From NCBI GenBank assembly GCA_025504975.1, contig JANUWI010000006.1:806001-870000 (forward strand): a DNA stretch of 64,000 nucleotides, written 5' to 3'. Position numbers and translations under genes: made by a program. This DNA comes from Plenodomus lindquistii. Taxonomy: Eukaryota > Ascomycota > Dothideomycetes > Pleosporales > Leptosphaeriaceae. The notes beneath the pieces are model-generated. The model did not search any database. It saw nothing but the letters and a program-made list of their open reading frames with translations, and was not told where the DNA came from. Shown here in pieces: positions 10,996-22,436 of this stretch. Every line of letters begins with the position of its first letter. The first letter of the stretch is position 1.

Positions 10996-12936
10996 GGTCG
11001 CAATGGTTGCTGCAACGTCCACGGAACACCGCGTAGAGGTAACAGGTCGAAGTCAAGAAGTTTGGAGTTGCGTGTGTTTCCTGTCGGTAGAGGAAAAGGT
11101 GCGAGCCCAGCTGGTCCTAAGTTTTGAGACCGAGGTAGTAAGGTGAATTGTAGGCTTGTAGTGATGATGGATATCTTTGTTTGCTTGTCTCGGGCACAAG
11201 GGCACGTCAACGCACAGTGCGCAACAAGAGACAAAGGCGCGGGTTTTAGGCGCGTAGTCCGAGGTCGCGCGTCGAGATAGCGGAGATAGACAGCGAGTGC
11301 AGGTGATCAGACGTTGTGGCGCGCGCAGGCGACCTTGCCCAAGTTGTCGACTTCTGGGATCTTGCTGAAGCAGGCAAAGGCCATGATTCTTGGGAACGAC
11401 TGATCCATTCCTCTCGCGTGTTCACTTTTGGGGGGTTCTTCGCGGCCGTTTGTGCGCCAAATGCCCTTGCCGGAGCACAGTAGGAGCGGATGTGGGGTAA
11501 TGGACGGCGGCCTGTGGGTGAGGCCGGCGTTGCTGGTGTTGCGGCGGATAGAGTTTTGCTGGCCTGCGCGTGTTGAGTACGCGCTTTCCAGTGTCGGGGT
11601 GGCGCGTGGGGGGTTGGGTGTTTGTGGGAGTGAACGGTGAAGGGGAAGGTGCGAGGGAGACGCAGGCCGGGTGCGGCAGTGGCTGTGGTTCGTGCGTCAT
11701 GATTGCTGACGGCTTGGTATGTTTGTGGGCGGAGCAACCACACACTGCCGAACGCCCGACAGACAACCAGCGTCACACCACGCAGTACAGACACACCACA
11801 AACATGCAATCGCACATACAGGATACTTGATGCCTCCCACTCGATCGGACGCTCTGTGGGAGCCCTCAATGCACTCAGCCTTGTTCAATCGGCATTCCAA
11901 CCCCTTCACTGTCCATGCATGCAAAACACAATAAGACCGAACTTGAAAGACTATCGATAGCCACGGTGAGCATGAGACGTTTCGAGTGCATTCCAAACTG
12001 TCGAAGTCCACCGTACTACATTCGCACCTTTTTCCTCCTACCGGAAGCCGTGCAATGTCTGAATTGCGCTGAAAGCAAACCTTACGAACTCCTCGTCGTG
12101 TTCCTGCTCTCGCTCGCACGCAGTTCTCATATCTTGGTTCTCAAATACAGGCGCTGACCTCGACATCACTGTGCAGTCCGCATTAAGCTTCCATTCTCCC
12201 ATTGGATTTCGGCGGCTCCGGACCGAAACGTTCGGCCCGCGACATCCCCAATCTCCCCAACCTTAAGTGTCTGTCGGTGCGCGGATGAGGGGTCTGTCCA
12301 GGGGTCAACGAACTACATATATAGCACCACAAGCACTGATCGTTTATTGAAGAGCTAGACACTGTCAAGTGTCTGCGAGAATGCACTTTCTTGCCAGCGC
12401 AATCGACTTGAAAATCATGTGTCGAGAAGGCAGATTCTCTGGGGACGCGACACCGATTGAGCTCGGCTCGCATAAACCAGACTCTCAAGCTATCCTGGTG
12501 CTTTAAAGGCAAAGGCGACCGGTCGTTCTTTCGGCAAATCGTGCCCGTCTCACGGCGCAAGCGCTTGAAGACTGACTTGCGGTTCTTGTGCTCACCTGAT
12601 ATCTGAAACGACACGCATTCGCAGTTACCAACTCGAGGCTCACGAATTCGATTGGCAGATCGTCAACTGAGGTACAGTTGTCGGTGCTATGCTTACTGAT
12701 CTGTCAATGACATACTCATAGAGATGTACTTCAGGAGCTCACAGGTGTGTTCTAGTCTACCTTCCGACCTATCATTGTCCCAGGGACTGGCGGTTCTACT
12801 TTCGCTCCAATGCATCCCCGGATCAGGCGCATGAGACAAACACGGGGTGAGTCGATCTAGTCCGCGTAGGCTTCTCAGGCATCTACCCGACCGTCCCTCC
12901 TCTCCATCCTTCTGTCCCGCATGTCTGACAGACAAG
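10996..12936. other. Long intergenic stretch, no supported gene
   Basis: Several overlapping frames on both strands are open around 11.25-11.87 kb, which is what GC-rich noncoding DNA gives. None has an initiator, intron and codon pattern I can defend. The last few hundred bases are the 5' region of the lectin-like gene. Confidence 0.5.
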
Positions 12937-14917
12937 ATGGACCACCAACATGAACATCACGATGACACGATCAGCCCATTGAGCTACATGCCCAGCGACT
13001 GGAGCCCTCTCTCACGAGTTCAGGAACTGGATCAAGGTCTTCCGGTCGGGACATTTCCGGGAGAACAGTTAGGCCCGGTGTCCCCACCGGACTCATATCC
13101 AGCATACCTGGAGTATTTAGAAGGCAGGACTGGGCAGCAGCAGTCGTTCCAGGAGTATGAAGTGTTTCAATCAGGGTACGGTACAACGGTTTTCGATCAC
13201 ACACAATATGTCCAGGTGGCTCGAGATGGATACGCCCCTTCTTCTCAATCTAACGTTCCATCAGATACGTCGCAGAAAAACAATCGCTGTACAACACATA
13301 TCAGGCCGCTAAATTATCGACTCCTGATTACTCGGCCCCCGAAGTTGTACCAGGACAATTCATCCGCCGTTCTATCGTTGTAGGGTCAATACCACCATTA
13401 TCTGATGGAGTAACATTGCCTACTTCCTCTCCTCAACCAAGATTATCGGGATTCACCGAACATGTTGATGATCCGACCAGGTCATTGTCGTCCGAGAAGA
13501 TCCCTGTGCCAGAAACAGTGGAGGACCGGATGTATTGGGGGCTGAAGAAGCGAAAATTCTTCGTCCTAATGATATGTGTCCTGTTCTGGATTGTTGCTCT
13601 TGCGCTGGGTTTGGGATTAGGTCTAGGTTTGGGACTGAAGGATGATTCCTCGTGCGTCCCTTCAGCTAAACTCTAGTTTTGAATGAGTCTAATGATGCAA
13701 TAGGAACGATGGCCCGACAAATGCGTCATGTAAAAGTAACCCAGAGGTGTGTATAGGTGGCGCCCTCAGTGCCAACTACGTTTCTCGAAGAGGTGCCTTC
13801 AATGGCACTGGAATGGCTCTAGCTGGGGAGTCTTGGAATACCGGGCAACGCCGCATCTTTACACTTTATTTCCAGCATCACACAGGGGACATCCGATTCA
13901 TGCAATACACTACTGACCGCAAGTGGATTGGGGGGACAAAAGCCGAGACAGTCGCGAGTGACGTTAAAGATGCCTCACCTATTTCTGCAGTCTCATACGC
14001 CGTCAACGCAACACAACACGTACGGAGCCACCATCTCTTAAGAGCTAATTATACTGACCCGCTCATAGTTCCACGTCTTCTACCTCAACAAGAACAACAC
14101 AGTGCAGCAACTCACCCGAACTAACGAGACAGACATCTGGTTACCGGGCCCACTCAACAGCCTCAAACTCCAGTCCTTCGACTCGCCCAGCGCCGACCTC
14201 CAAGCCTGCTGGAAAGGAAACTACTACGGCGACTCCGACTACACCAAATTCCCCACATCCTCCGGTCACACCAACCAGCAGCCCTTTGACGACCGTCTAG
14301 GAATGAACCTCTGGTTCGCAACCTCAAACACCACATTCCAGCAATTCGCATGGTACAACGGCCAAGACACCTGGGTCCCGATCCAAGAATGGAGCGGCTT
14401 CAACGGACACGCAGGCGTGGGATGTTATAGCTGGGGCGAAGGAACATCCACATACGCCATGTTAGTCAACCAGCAAAACGCCGTGGAATTCTGGTGGAAA
14501 GACACAAATACCACTCGTGTGGCTACGCCATCCCATCCCATTAACGAATGGAGCAACGCTTCCTCAGCTGCGATTAAGAATGTCTACCCCGCCACTTCAC
14601 TCGGCTTTACAACGTATTTTTACGCGCAAATGGAAGATAGGAGTATAAAGGGTTACAACGTCACGTTTGCAAGCGAGAATACTTCATTCGTCGAGGACGA
14701 GACGTTTATGCTTACGGATCCTGCGGGGCCTGTGCACGGGTTGGGCGGGACGCATTTGACGGTTACGTCGTTTGCGGAGAGAGATGAGGAGAGGAGGGTC
14801 CTGTGGGATAGTTTGTATGTGTTTTATCAGGCGGAGGGGGATGATATTACGGCTTTTACGAGGCCGTTGGCGGGCGGAGAGTGGACGAAGGGGACGTTGG
14901 GGATTCCAGAGGAGTGA
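12937..14917 (+). CDS. Type II membrane protein with lectin-like (fucose-lectin type) ectodomain
   Basis: Model: exon 1 from ATG 12937; intron 1 ends at the CTAAC...CATCAG acceptor at 13264 (donor either 13155 or 13176, both frame-consistent); exon 2 13265-13651; intron 13652-13703; exon 3 13704-14019; intron 14020-14068; exon 4 14069-14917. The N-terminal part is Pro/Ser/Gln-rich and cytoplasmic. A single hydrophobic helix FFVLMICVLFWIVALALG runs into a (GL)n string, then a Cys-containing luminal or outer domain rich in W and N-glycosylation sequons. Repeated blocks (WFATSNTTFQQFAWYNG, YFYAQMEDRSIKGY) resemble blades of the fungal fucose-specific lectin beta-propeller. The lectin assignment is by pattern only and sugar binding is unproved. 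The architecture resembles that of the gene at 26693-29124. Confidence 0.7.
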
Positions 14918-15258
14918 AGAGGGTTGGGTATGATGGGTGTTGTTGGTTTCTTATGTTCTTGGTAGAGGGATTTGGGGTTCTTTTGTATACCCGATTGTCA
15001 CGCTTGCCTCTCGCGTTTGTTTTAGAAGGTCAGATATGCGCTCCTATGTTTGCTGTATATTGGATGGGGACTGTTGTTAGCTTGGAAGATCTTTTTTATC
15101 TTTACGTCAAGATTTACGTATACCTGCCATCTCATTATCAACAAATAGAGACATGTCCCGCGTTCACAGTACATGTTCACTATTCGCAACTGCATGCATG
15201 CAAAAAAAAAGGGCAAACACTTCAATCAGGTTTCCATTTCTCAGACACAACCACCTAA
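14918..15258. other. Short spacer between convergent genes
   Basis: Holds the 3' ends of the lectin-like gene and of the convergent glutaminyl cyclase gene. I see nothing else in it. Confidence 0.6.
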
Positions 15259-16481
15259 CTAACTCTCCTCCGGCTCATCCCACACCTCCATCATATCCAA
15301 CCACTCCAACACAAAAGCCGCTACAATCTTACTCCAATCCCTCACTGTCGCCATATCCAAATTCTCACCATTATCCTCCAGTGTATGCCACACCTTGGGA
15401 AACGGATGCGGAATCACATGCAGCACCTCCACGCCCCCGCCCATAAACGGCAAATGGTCATCCGACACACCACCATGTGTAGCCGTCCTATCAACATCTG
15501 GCAAGAACGCTTCATCAGGCGTAGACTCGAGGAGCGCGAGCTCCCGCATGCGCGATTCAATGGTGGACAGACGTTTGTACGCCCAGTGCGTTGTCGGGAA
15601 GTATGATGGGATCTTGGGGCCTGCGGAGCCGAGGAGGTCGAGGAGGAGGAAGAGGGAGATTTGGCTGAGGGGAGTGCGGTATTTGTAGAATTTGGCGGAT
15701 GGGGGGTTGGGCGTGATTTGCCATTGTTGAGCGAGCGCTCTACAAGGTTCATGTTAGCTACGTAACGCACATGCATCTTACCTCCAGCGTCTGGCTGAAT
15801 GGGGCAGTTGGAGAGAGGTGGAGAAGGAAGGAAGACAGACGGGGCCTAGACGTACCTGCTGCCGTATAAACTGTCGTCGTCCGTCCACTTCTCAAATGCT
15901 TCCTCGCCGTCCAGAAACAGAATTTGGATACCCATGTCCATTTCTACACTCCCGCCTTCACCGAGCTCTTGCATTTCGTCGTACATGCGTTGGACGTATG
16001 CATCCACTACTTTCGCAACATGCAACAGCATCGCACATGGTGCCGCGCTATCCGTTGCCCCTATGAAGCCGTCAGGCTGGTATTTGCTGTCATAGTGCGC
16101 AACCAGCGTTAGCAGGTTTGCCTGTCCTGGCTTCACCCATGGCGGTTCACGCTTGAAGACTAGGTTCGCGAACGGCAGCTCCGCACCACCTGATATAGGC
16201 GTGTGTGCTGTGCTGTTGTGCCACTCTATCGTCCAATGCGGTAGTTCGGTCTGAAAGTAGTTTACGAAGTGGTGTTGGACTGCGACTTGGCCTGGTGTCC
16301 CTGGGACGCGGGGGATGAGTATGGGTGCGAGTAAGCTGCCGGTCTGAGGGTCGATGGCGTGTCCAGGTGAGGGGATCGCGCGGAGAAAGCTGTCTGAGAG
16401 GGGTTTGTAGGCTTCCGTGGGAGTTTGAAGGAGGAGTAGGCTGGTGAGAAAGGAGGGAAATGAGGGGAGGTGGAAGAACAT
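15259..16481 (-). CDS. Secreted glutaminyl-peptide cyclotransferase (M28-type glutaminyl cyclase)
   Basis: Exon 1 16481-15856 and exon 2 15739-15259, separated by a 116-bp intron, encode 368 residues. The first about 24 residues are a signal peptide (MFFHLPSFPSFLTSLLLL core). The M28 metal site of the QPCT family is visible: AHYDSKY, GATDSAAPC (metal-binding Asp), LDGEEAFEKW (catalytic Glu pair), and a C-terminal VIPHPFPKVWHT with the third metal ligand His. The W residues and the DGEEAF block distinguish it from ordinary aminopeptidases. The enzyme converts N-terminal Gln or Glu of secreted proteins to pyroglutamate; the signal peptide places it in the secretory pathway or outside. Confidence 0.9.
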
Positions 16482-17144
16482 AGTGTCGTGGGGATTCGAG
16501 AGCTACGATATTAGTATCGCATGCGCTTTTCAACGACTGCGAGTGCAAGTTGGCCTGTTGGAATCGCCTCAGTGCACTGGACCATCAGTCCCCCTTCACA
16601 TATGCATCATTCGGCACTCTCTCAAAGATGAGCAACAGAACACAGGGCCCTCGATCACATCTAATATCTCACGGCTCACTAGCTGCATGTCACCAGCCCC
16701 TCGAGTGCGCGTTTCACCGTCCATATCGTTGAAACCTGATGGGTACGCGAGTTATCCATTCAGGCGCGAGCCGAAGTGTCATCGTTCCGAGTTTGCCGAC
16801 GCACTACTTGCGATGGCCGTGTTGTTGTGTTTCAGGCTTGTTGAAGACTGCTGATGACACTAAGGGGTGGGCTAACACGTGATGATGGATCTTCATCTTA
16901 TCTGATTAGATGGCGGGAGAGGTACGGAAGATCTAACGCGAACGGTTGGTTCAAGGGGAAGTCGTGGTTGTACAGTATAATGTGCGGCATCGCGACTCCT
17001 CGCACTATCATGATGTACTCTATGGCCAAGAGATGCGACAATAAGACACATTCACCGTGGTTATATATTTTACACACTGAAGTTTAGATTCCGAAACTAT
17101 GAACCACTCCAGCTTCGTCATATGGCTATGGAGGTACATAGCAA
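16482..17144. other. Intergenic stretch
   Basis: Promoter side of the glutaminyl cyclase gene and 3' side of the MaoC-type gene. No gene or repeat seen. Confidence 0.6.
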
Positions 17145-18238
17145 CTACAACTTCGACCGGACCGGCCCCTCAGGCTTAACAAGTGCCCTTCCATTCGCAA
17201 GCACCGCCTTGCCACCCTCAACCCTCACACCGAATCGAATCTCCTCAAATCCATCCTTATCCAAATCCCCTGTCTTCCACATCTCGATGATCAGCTTGTC
17301 CCCAGGCTTGACCGGCGCCGCAAAGCGCGCCTGGAACTCCTTCAAGTTCTCGGGCTTGCTGCCGCCAAAGGCTTTGAGCACCGTGTTGGCAGACAGGTTC
17401 CACGCGAAGAGACCGTGGATGATGGGGCCACCGAAGCCCATTTTCTTGCCGGGCTCGGGGTCCGCGTGCAGGGGGTTGTAGTCGCCGTTAAGGCGGTAGA
17501 GATGAGGGGTCTCGAGGGTAGTTTGGAACGAGCGGGTTGCGTCGGGTGCGCGATTAGCTGGGGCAGGGAAGTTGGGAACCTTGGGGCCTGTTAATGTGTT
17601 AGTACAGTGCGTAAAGAGCTCGTTACAAGATCATGCCATGCGACAACGAGATAAACTTACCCTTGGGACCTCCCCATCCACCCTGGCCAACGTAGAACGA
17701 GCTTCCTACAGCCCGGACATATGTTTCGCCGCTCTCGGCATCGACAATGCGTTGCTCTGTCTCAACAACTGTCGCCTTGCCCTTGTCGTAGACACCGAGG
17801 ACTTTGCTCCTGACTTCGAACTTGCGACCCTCACTGCTCACGGGCAGCGGCTTCAGGAACTCAAGCTTGCGCTCTCCGTCGAGCACCGTCTTGGTGTCGA
17901 ACTTGGGAACACCCTCGATGGGCTCAGCATTGCTGCGCGCGTAAAAGTCGATGACATCTTGGTCAGCGTGCTTGAAGGGAAGGATGGTTGCATAGGTGGG
18001 GAATGCAGCGAAGTTAGGGTGGAGTTCCTGAACAGGAAATTAATGTTGCTCGTTGATATTTTCTGCTTCGGACGATCGCCGGTAAAGAAGCACATCGGTC
18101 ACTTACATAGAGGAAGTGCAGCTCGTCCGGGTATGTGGCTCCAATACTGGTTGCAAAAAGCAGAAGATCACGCTTCAGCCACTTGACCTCAAAGGACGGA
18201 AACTCGAAGCCGACACCGGGACCCAATTCTTTACCCAT
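17145..18238 (-). CDS. Peroxisomal MaoC-like (R)-enoyl-CoA hydratase 2 with PTS1
   Basis: Three exons (18238-18107, 18027-17661, 17587-17145; introns 79 and 73 bp) give 313 residues. The sequence has two hot-dog halves. The C-terminal half carries the hydratase-2 motif YRLNGDYNPLHADP, with the catalytic Asp and His, and GFGGPIIHGL. The chain ends SKL, a canonical type 1 peroxisomal targeting signal. This matches the stand-alone hydratase-2 family related to the C-terminal part of peroxisomal multifunctional beta-oxidation enzyme (Fox2). It should hydrate trans-2-enoyl-CoA to (3R)-hydroxyacyl-CoA. Substrate chain length cannot be read from sequence. Confidence 0.9.
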
Positions 18239-19394
18239 ATTGACTATTGATGAATACTCGCAGGTGGATCACTTTGAAGAAACGGGTCGATGGTTCAAGT
18301 GATGTATTTACGTGTCCAAAGACAGAGTCGTGACGACTGATGGTGAAGATCGGCCAGAGCTCTTGGGAGGTTTTGCCGAGGTTCGTTCGACTCGTTCACC
18401 ATCGCAACTTTAGAAACGCGGCAACTTTAGTAACGCGTTACCTTAAAGTAGTAATGCGGGGCTCTGTCAGATACATAGAAATAAAATATCGGCTTGGTGA
18501 TCAACGACTCGCCTGCCGAAGCACAGTCGATTGTTATCTTGTGGTTCCCTTGAGCAAGCAAACTGCCATGCCATTGGGTTCCACAAGTTCAAGCTGTGTG
18601 GGTCTCGGTGGTGGGTTGCAGTGGGTCTTTGGCTGGATCAGTTCATGGTATACTTCTGCATTGCCTCACATATGTACAGCCGAGCATGCTCTCTTAACCT
18701 AGTCCACTCCCAGCCAGCCATTACAGTCCCATGATGATGCAAATGATTTGATCGTAATATGCTAAACGAGCAACCAAGTACGCGCGTAGTGCACAACAAT
18801 TGAAAGCTCTGACCCCATCGCAATACCAGTCGCAACTCCCAGCAAATAGGTAAACGATCGCGATGCCTGACTGAAGAAACCCCGCGCAATGCAAAGACAG
18901 CAGGTCATAAGAGAAGCTAATCTGTGTGTACTGAAAAGACGCAAATGCACAAATTGTCAAACTGCACCATTCGTACACCTTGCGTGATCGTGTTCATGCG
19001 CTCACACGCAAGCATACGACCAAGCATACGCAACATTGTCGTAAGAATCGAATTTCTCGCTCCAATTGACAGAGCCAATCTGGTGGAAGTGTTGAAGAAC
19101 CGTTACTATTCGCTTGGTGTTCGTCAAACTCGATAGGTCATTCTCTCACAAAGGTAGTCGTAATCGCATCGATCGGAAGAGCCGAGCGACGAAAAGATCG
19201 CTTTTTAAGGGCTCAAGCTAAGGATAGGAGCCGGGTATCCAAAAGAAACTCGTATGAGCGACGCTGAGCTGATGTGCCGCCGTGTATTTGGCCATGTGGC
19301 CTCCGAAGAGCACCATTCTTCAAATCCGACCCGTGGGGTACGTGAAGTCTTACCACCGGTCGCAAGTGCGGACGCGATTGTATATGATGCCTCA
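18239..19394. other. Intergenic stretch
   Basis: Contains the promoter of the MaoC-type gene and the 3' region of sch9. Short frames on both strands overlap one another without coding character. No RNA gene recognised. Confidence 0.6.
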
Positions 19395-22300
19395 CTAGAC
19401 GCCGTGGTTGAAGATATCGTGGTCGTTGCTCGGGATAACGCCGGACATCCTATCTCCGCGTCCAGCAGGCTTATCCCAGTCTACTTCGTCCTTCTCGTCT
19501 TCGTCCATTCGCTCCGTGTCGTGATGCTGTCTGCTACCAAATTGCTGATCTAACGTGCTTTGATCAGTGAAGGTGAAACCAGCAAAGTTTGCTTGCATGG
19601 TCGGCGAAAGAGGCGTAGAAGCGGGGTTGACGCCAGAGGCTAGGGCAGCCGCTCGTGCGTTCAGCGAGCCGTTTCCACTATTGAGAGCATTTGTGAACTC
19701 AGGGTCAAAGTTGGAAACGTCTAATTCTCCCTTCAACTTTGGCTTGAATGGTGGAACAACATTCTTCTTAGTCAGAGCCTCCCAGTCGATGTCTGCGAAG
19801 AAAGCATGGGCCTTCAGTTCCTCTGCATCGCGGGTTGCACCAAGCCTGTGCTTCGGGTTCCTGTTGAGCAGACCCTTCACAAAGTTCCGACCCTCAGTGC
19901 TAAGAGCGTCACGGGGGAACCTGACCTTGCCAAATGCAATGTTCTTGTACATTTGCTGGGTATCTTCTGCGTAGAAAGGACTCCAACCACAGCACATCTC
20001 GAACACTAGCACACCGAGTGACCAAAAGTCAACCATCTTGGTGTACCCATGCTCGTCCAAAAGGACTTCTGGGGCAAGGTACTCAGTGGTACCACAGAAC
20101 GTGTTGGTCGTAGCATTCTCGGTCAGATTGGCCTTTGAGAGGCCGAAATCGCAGAGTGCGATGTGACCATTCGCATCAAGCAGAATGTTCTCTGGCTTCA
20201 AGTCGCGGTAAACGATGTTGTGTTCGTGCAGATGCTGTAAGGCGAGGATGAGTTCGGCAATATAAAATTTTGCACGAGCTTCCTGGAAGCGACCCTCTCT
20301 TTGAAGATGCCAGAACAGTTCGCCGCCAGACATGTAGTCGGTGACGAGGTAGAGATCTGATGGCGTCTGGAAAGAGAACTTCAGCCCCACAATGAACGGG
20401 GAGTCTGCCATCGCTGTCCGGACGAGAATGTTTCGTTCTCCGAGCGTGTGTGCCACCTCCTTCTTCTGTACGATGACCTTCTTGGACAGCACCTTCATGG
20501 CATAGATTCGACGGGTATCACGCTTGCGGACCTGAAACACTTGACCGAAGGTGCCCTTTCCGATGAGTTTGAGAATCTCGAAGTCTTCTGGGCCATAGTG
20601 CTTCTTGTCAACCTTGTGGAAGCTAAGCTTAAGGTGAATCTCTCCTGTGACTTGGCCTCCTTCACCCTCTCTGGCCTCTAGCGGGAACCAGCCATCATAT
20701 GGCTCGTTGTACTCGACCAGATTGGGGCAGAATCGGACATGGCCCAAAAAGGCCTCGCCGTTCGAGCGGTCGTAGACAGAAACGTCGACTTCGGCGTGGT
20801 CTCCGACAACATCACTGTAGCAAGTTAGTAGGATGCCAGTCAGATGCCATGGTGCAACCTACAAGATCGCTTCGTGCTCCCATTTCGGGTTGGTAACTTC
20901 CTCGAATGCACCATTCTCCTTGGGATCCGAGCTGTAGCCACTGTTGCTACTTTGCCGACTCTTCATGGGAATAGCCATTGGCCTGCCCATCTCGCTCTCT
21001 GTCCGCCTCATCTGCATGGGTGCGTGGCGACCCTTCTTTGCCTCTTCATGTCTCGGGCCGTCCGAAATGTACTCGGCCCACTGAAATTGGCAGACCACGT
21101 AAGGATCCACACTGGGCCGTAGCCCTCGCCCCTCCGAGATTGTGACTTCGAGCTTGCCTTTGGGGGCCACGACTGTAGCTGACTTGGTGGTGCTCTTGGT
21201 GCTCTCTTTCGACTTGTCTGATGCGTTCGATGTCCGTGAAAGATTTGAGGACAGCGGCTTGCTTTCTTGTGAACGGGTTCGAGGAGTCTGAGGAGGGGTA
21301 GCCTGAGAGTTGAGCGGCGCAAAATCGCCTTGCGTTAGCTTCTCCGCTTCACTGGCCAGCTGGGAAGTTGACGGAGTTCGGGAAGAGGCACTGGGAGTGG
21401 GGCTGGGCAGCATCTTGGGACGCGATTCTGACGCTTCCTCCTTCTCTGGGATCTCCGATGCAGACAAAGTGACTGGTGCGGGAATGGGGTTCGTGGAAGG
21501 CTTTCTTCCGGGCATGAGGGAGTCACGAACCTGGCCAAAGTAACTGTGCAGAATACCCGGCAGTCGCTTGTCCGTCGGATCGGGGCGTGGCGTCATGGCA
21601 CCGGGTGGCGTGGAGCTGGTGGAGCCGATTTGGTCGTGGCTGTCCTCGTTGGCGTCGTTTGTTGCTCTGTGGGGCGTTAGCAGGGCGGCGGAAGAAGCTC
21701 GCATCGTCGCGGTGAGCGGCATCAGAAGAGTGGGTGGGGCGGGATGTGATGTGAGTGCAGGTGCAGGTGCAGGTGCAGGTGCAGGTGCAAATGCAGATGC
21801 ACATTTGAATGTGAGGGTGAGGGTGAGTAAGACAATGCAGGTGAGCTGAGGCAGACAGCGGCGAGCCGGTGACGCATGGAAAACGAAGTGTAACATTGAC
21901 TTGGCCCCAGGACCAGGTGCCACTCGGTCGCCCGCTCGTGTGGATGGAGGCTGAGCTAAGCGGCAGCCGTCGCACCAATAAAGCCAGCAGCAATGCAAGA
22001 GGGCCAAAAATCAATCAAGGAGCAAAACAAAACGAGGCCGGACTTACCTCTGCATCATGGCTTGCCGCAGCAGGTCTGCGGCACCCGACGACTGGTTGCC
22101 CGTGGCAGACGAGGCCATGGTGGGGGAGTGGCGGGTGGTGGGCTCGCGGTCGACGTGGTGGGTGGAAAGGGTGGGAATGAGACTGGACGACTTGATGCGA
22201 AGGTGATGGCGGGGTCGGATCGTCTTGGTCGAGCTCTCAGAAGCGCGCGAGACTAGTCCGGGTCGTGTTGGACGAGCATCGACGGCAGGGCTGGCAGACG

Positions 22301-22436
22301 CAATAGTGGTGGTTTCGCGAAGAGCAGAGGGCCGGGACGGGCTGGTGCTGGCGGGGAAGGTGAAGCTGGTGGCCGAGGATGAGGACGAGGTTGAGAGCAG
22401 AGCAGCCGGGTCCGCAGTGCGCGGGCGTGAAGTCAT
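19395..22436 (-). CDS. sch9: AGC protein kinase Sch9 (S6K-like)
   Basis: Three exons: 22436-22048, 21666-20863 and 20814-19395, encoding about 870 residues. The N-terminal about 250 residues are Ser/Thr/Pro-rich. A C2-like region follows (GKLEVTISEGRGLRPSVDPY ... NPKWEHEAIFDVVGDHAEVD), the layout that defines Sch9. The kinase domain starts near residue 475 with LIGKGTFGQVFQV, and has AMKVL, YRDLKPENILL, DFGLSK and the activation loop TFCGTTEYLAPE. The C-terminal AGC tail includes the hydrophobic motif FAGFTF. Sch9 is a TORC1 effector that links nutrients to growth, ribosome synthesis and stress tolerance. The first intron is unusually long (381 bp) and holds a hexanucleotide repeat. The C-terminal acidic extension after the hydrophobic motif is about 60 residues. 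Confidence 0.94.
21755..21790. repeat. (GGTGCA)n hexanucleotide repeat in the long sch9 intron
   Basis: About five to six copies of the hexamer GGTGCA on the + strand, running into diverged units. It lies inside intron 1 of sch9 and would be expected to vary in copy number between strains. Confidence 0.8.

Noticed and set aside
11246..11869. 207-codon minus-strand frame, plus other frames over the same bases
   Set aside because: Up to four frames are open here at once, the expected result of GC-rich noncoding DNA; composition is Ala/Pro/Thr/Arg low complexity.
12183..12614. 143-codon minus-strand frame
   Set aside because: No ATG at its start, no domain, no splice support.
12937..13265. Frameshift (pseudogene) in the lectin-like gene
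   Set aside because: A branch point and acceptor at 13264 with two frame-consistent donors explain the frame change as a normal intron.
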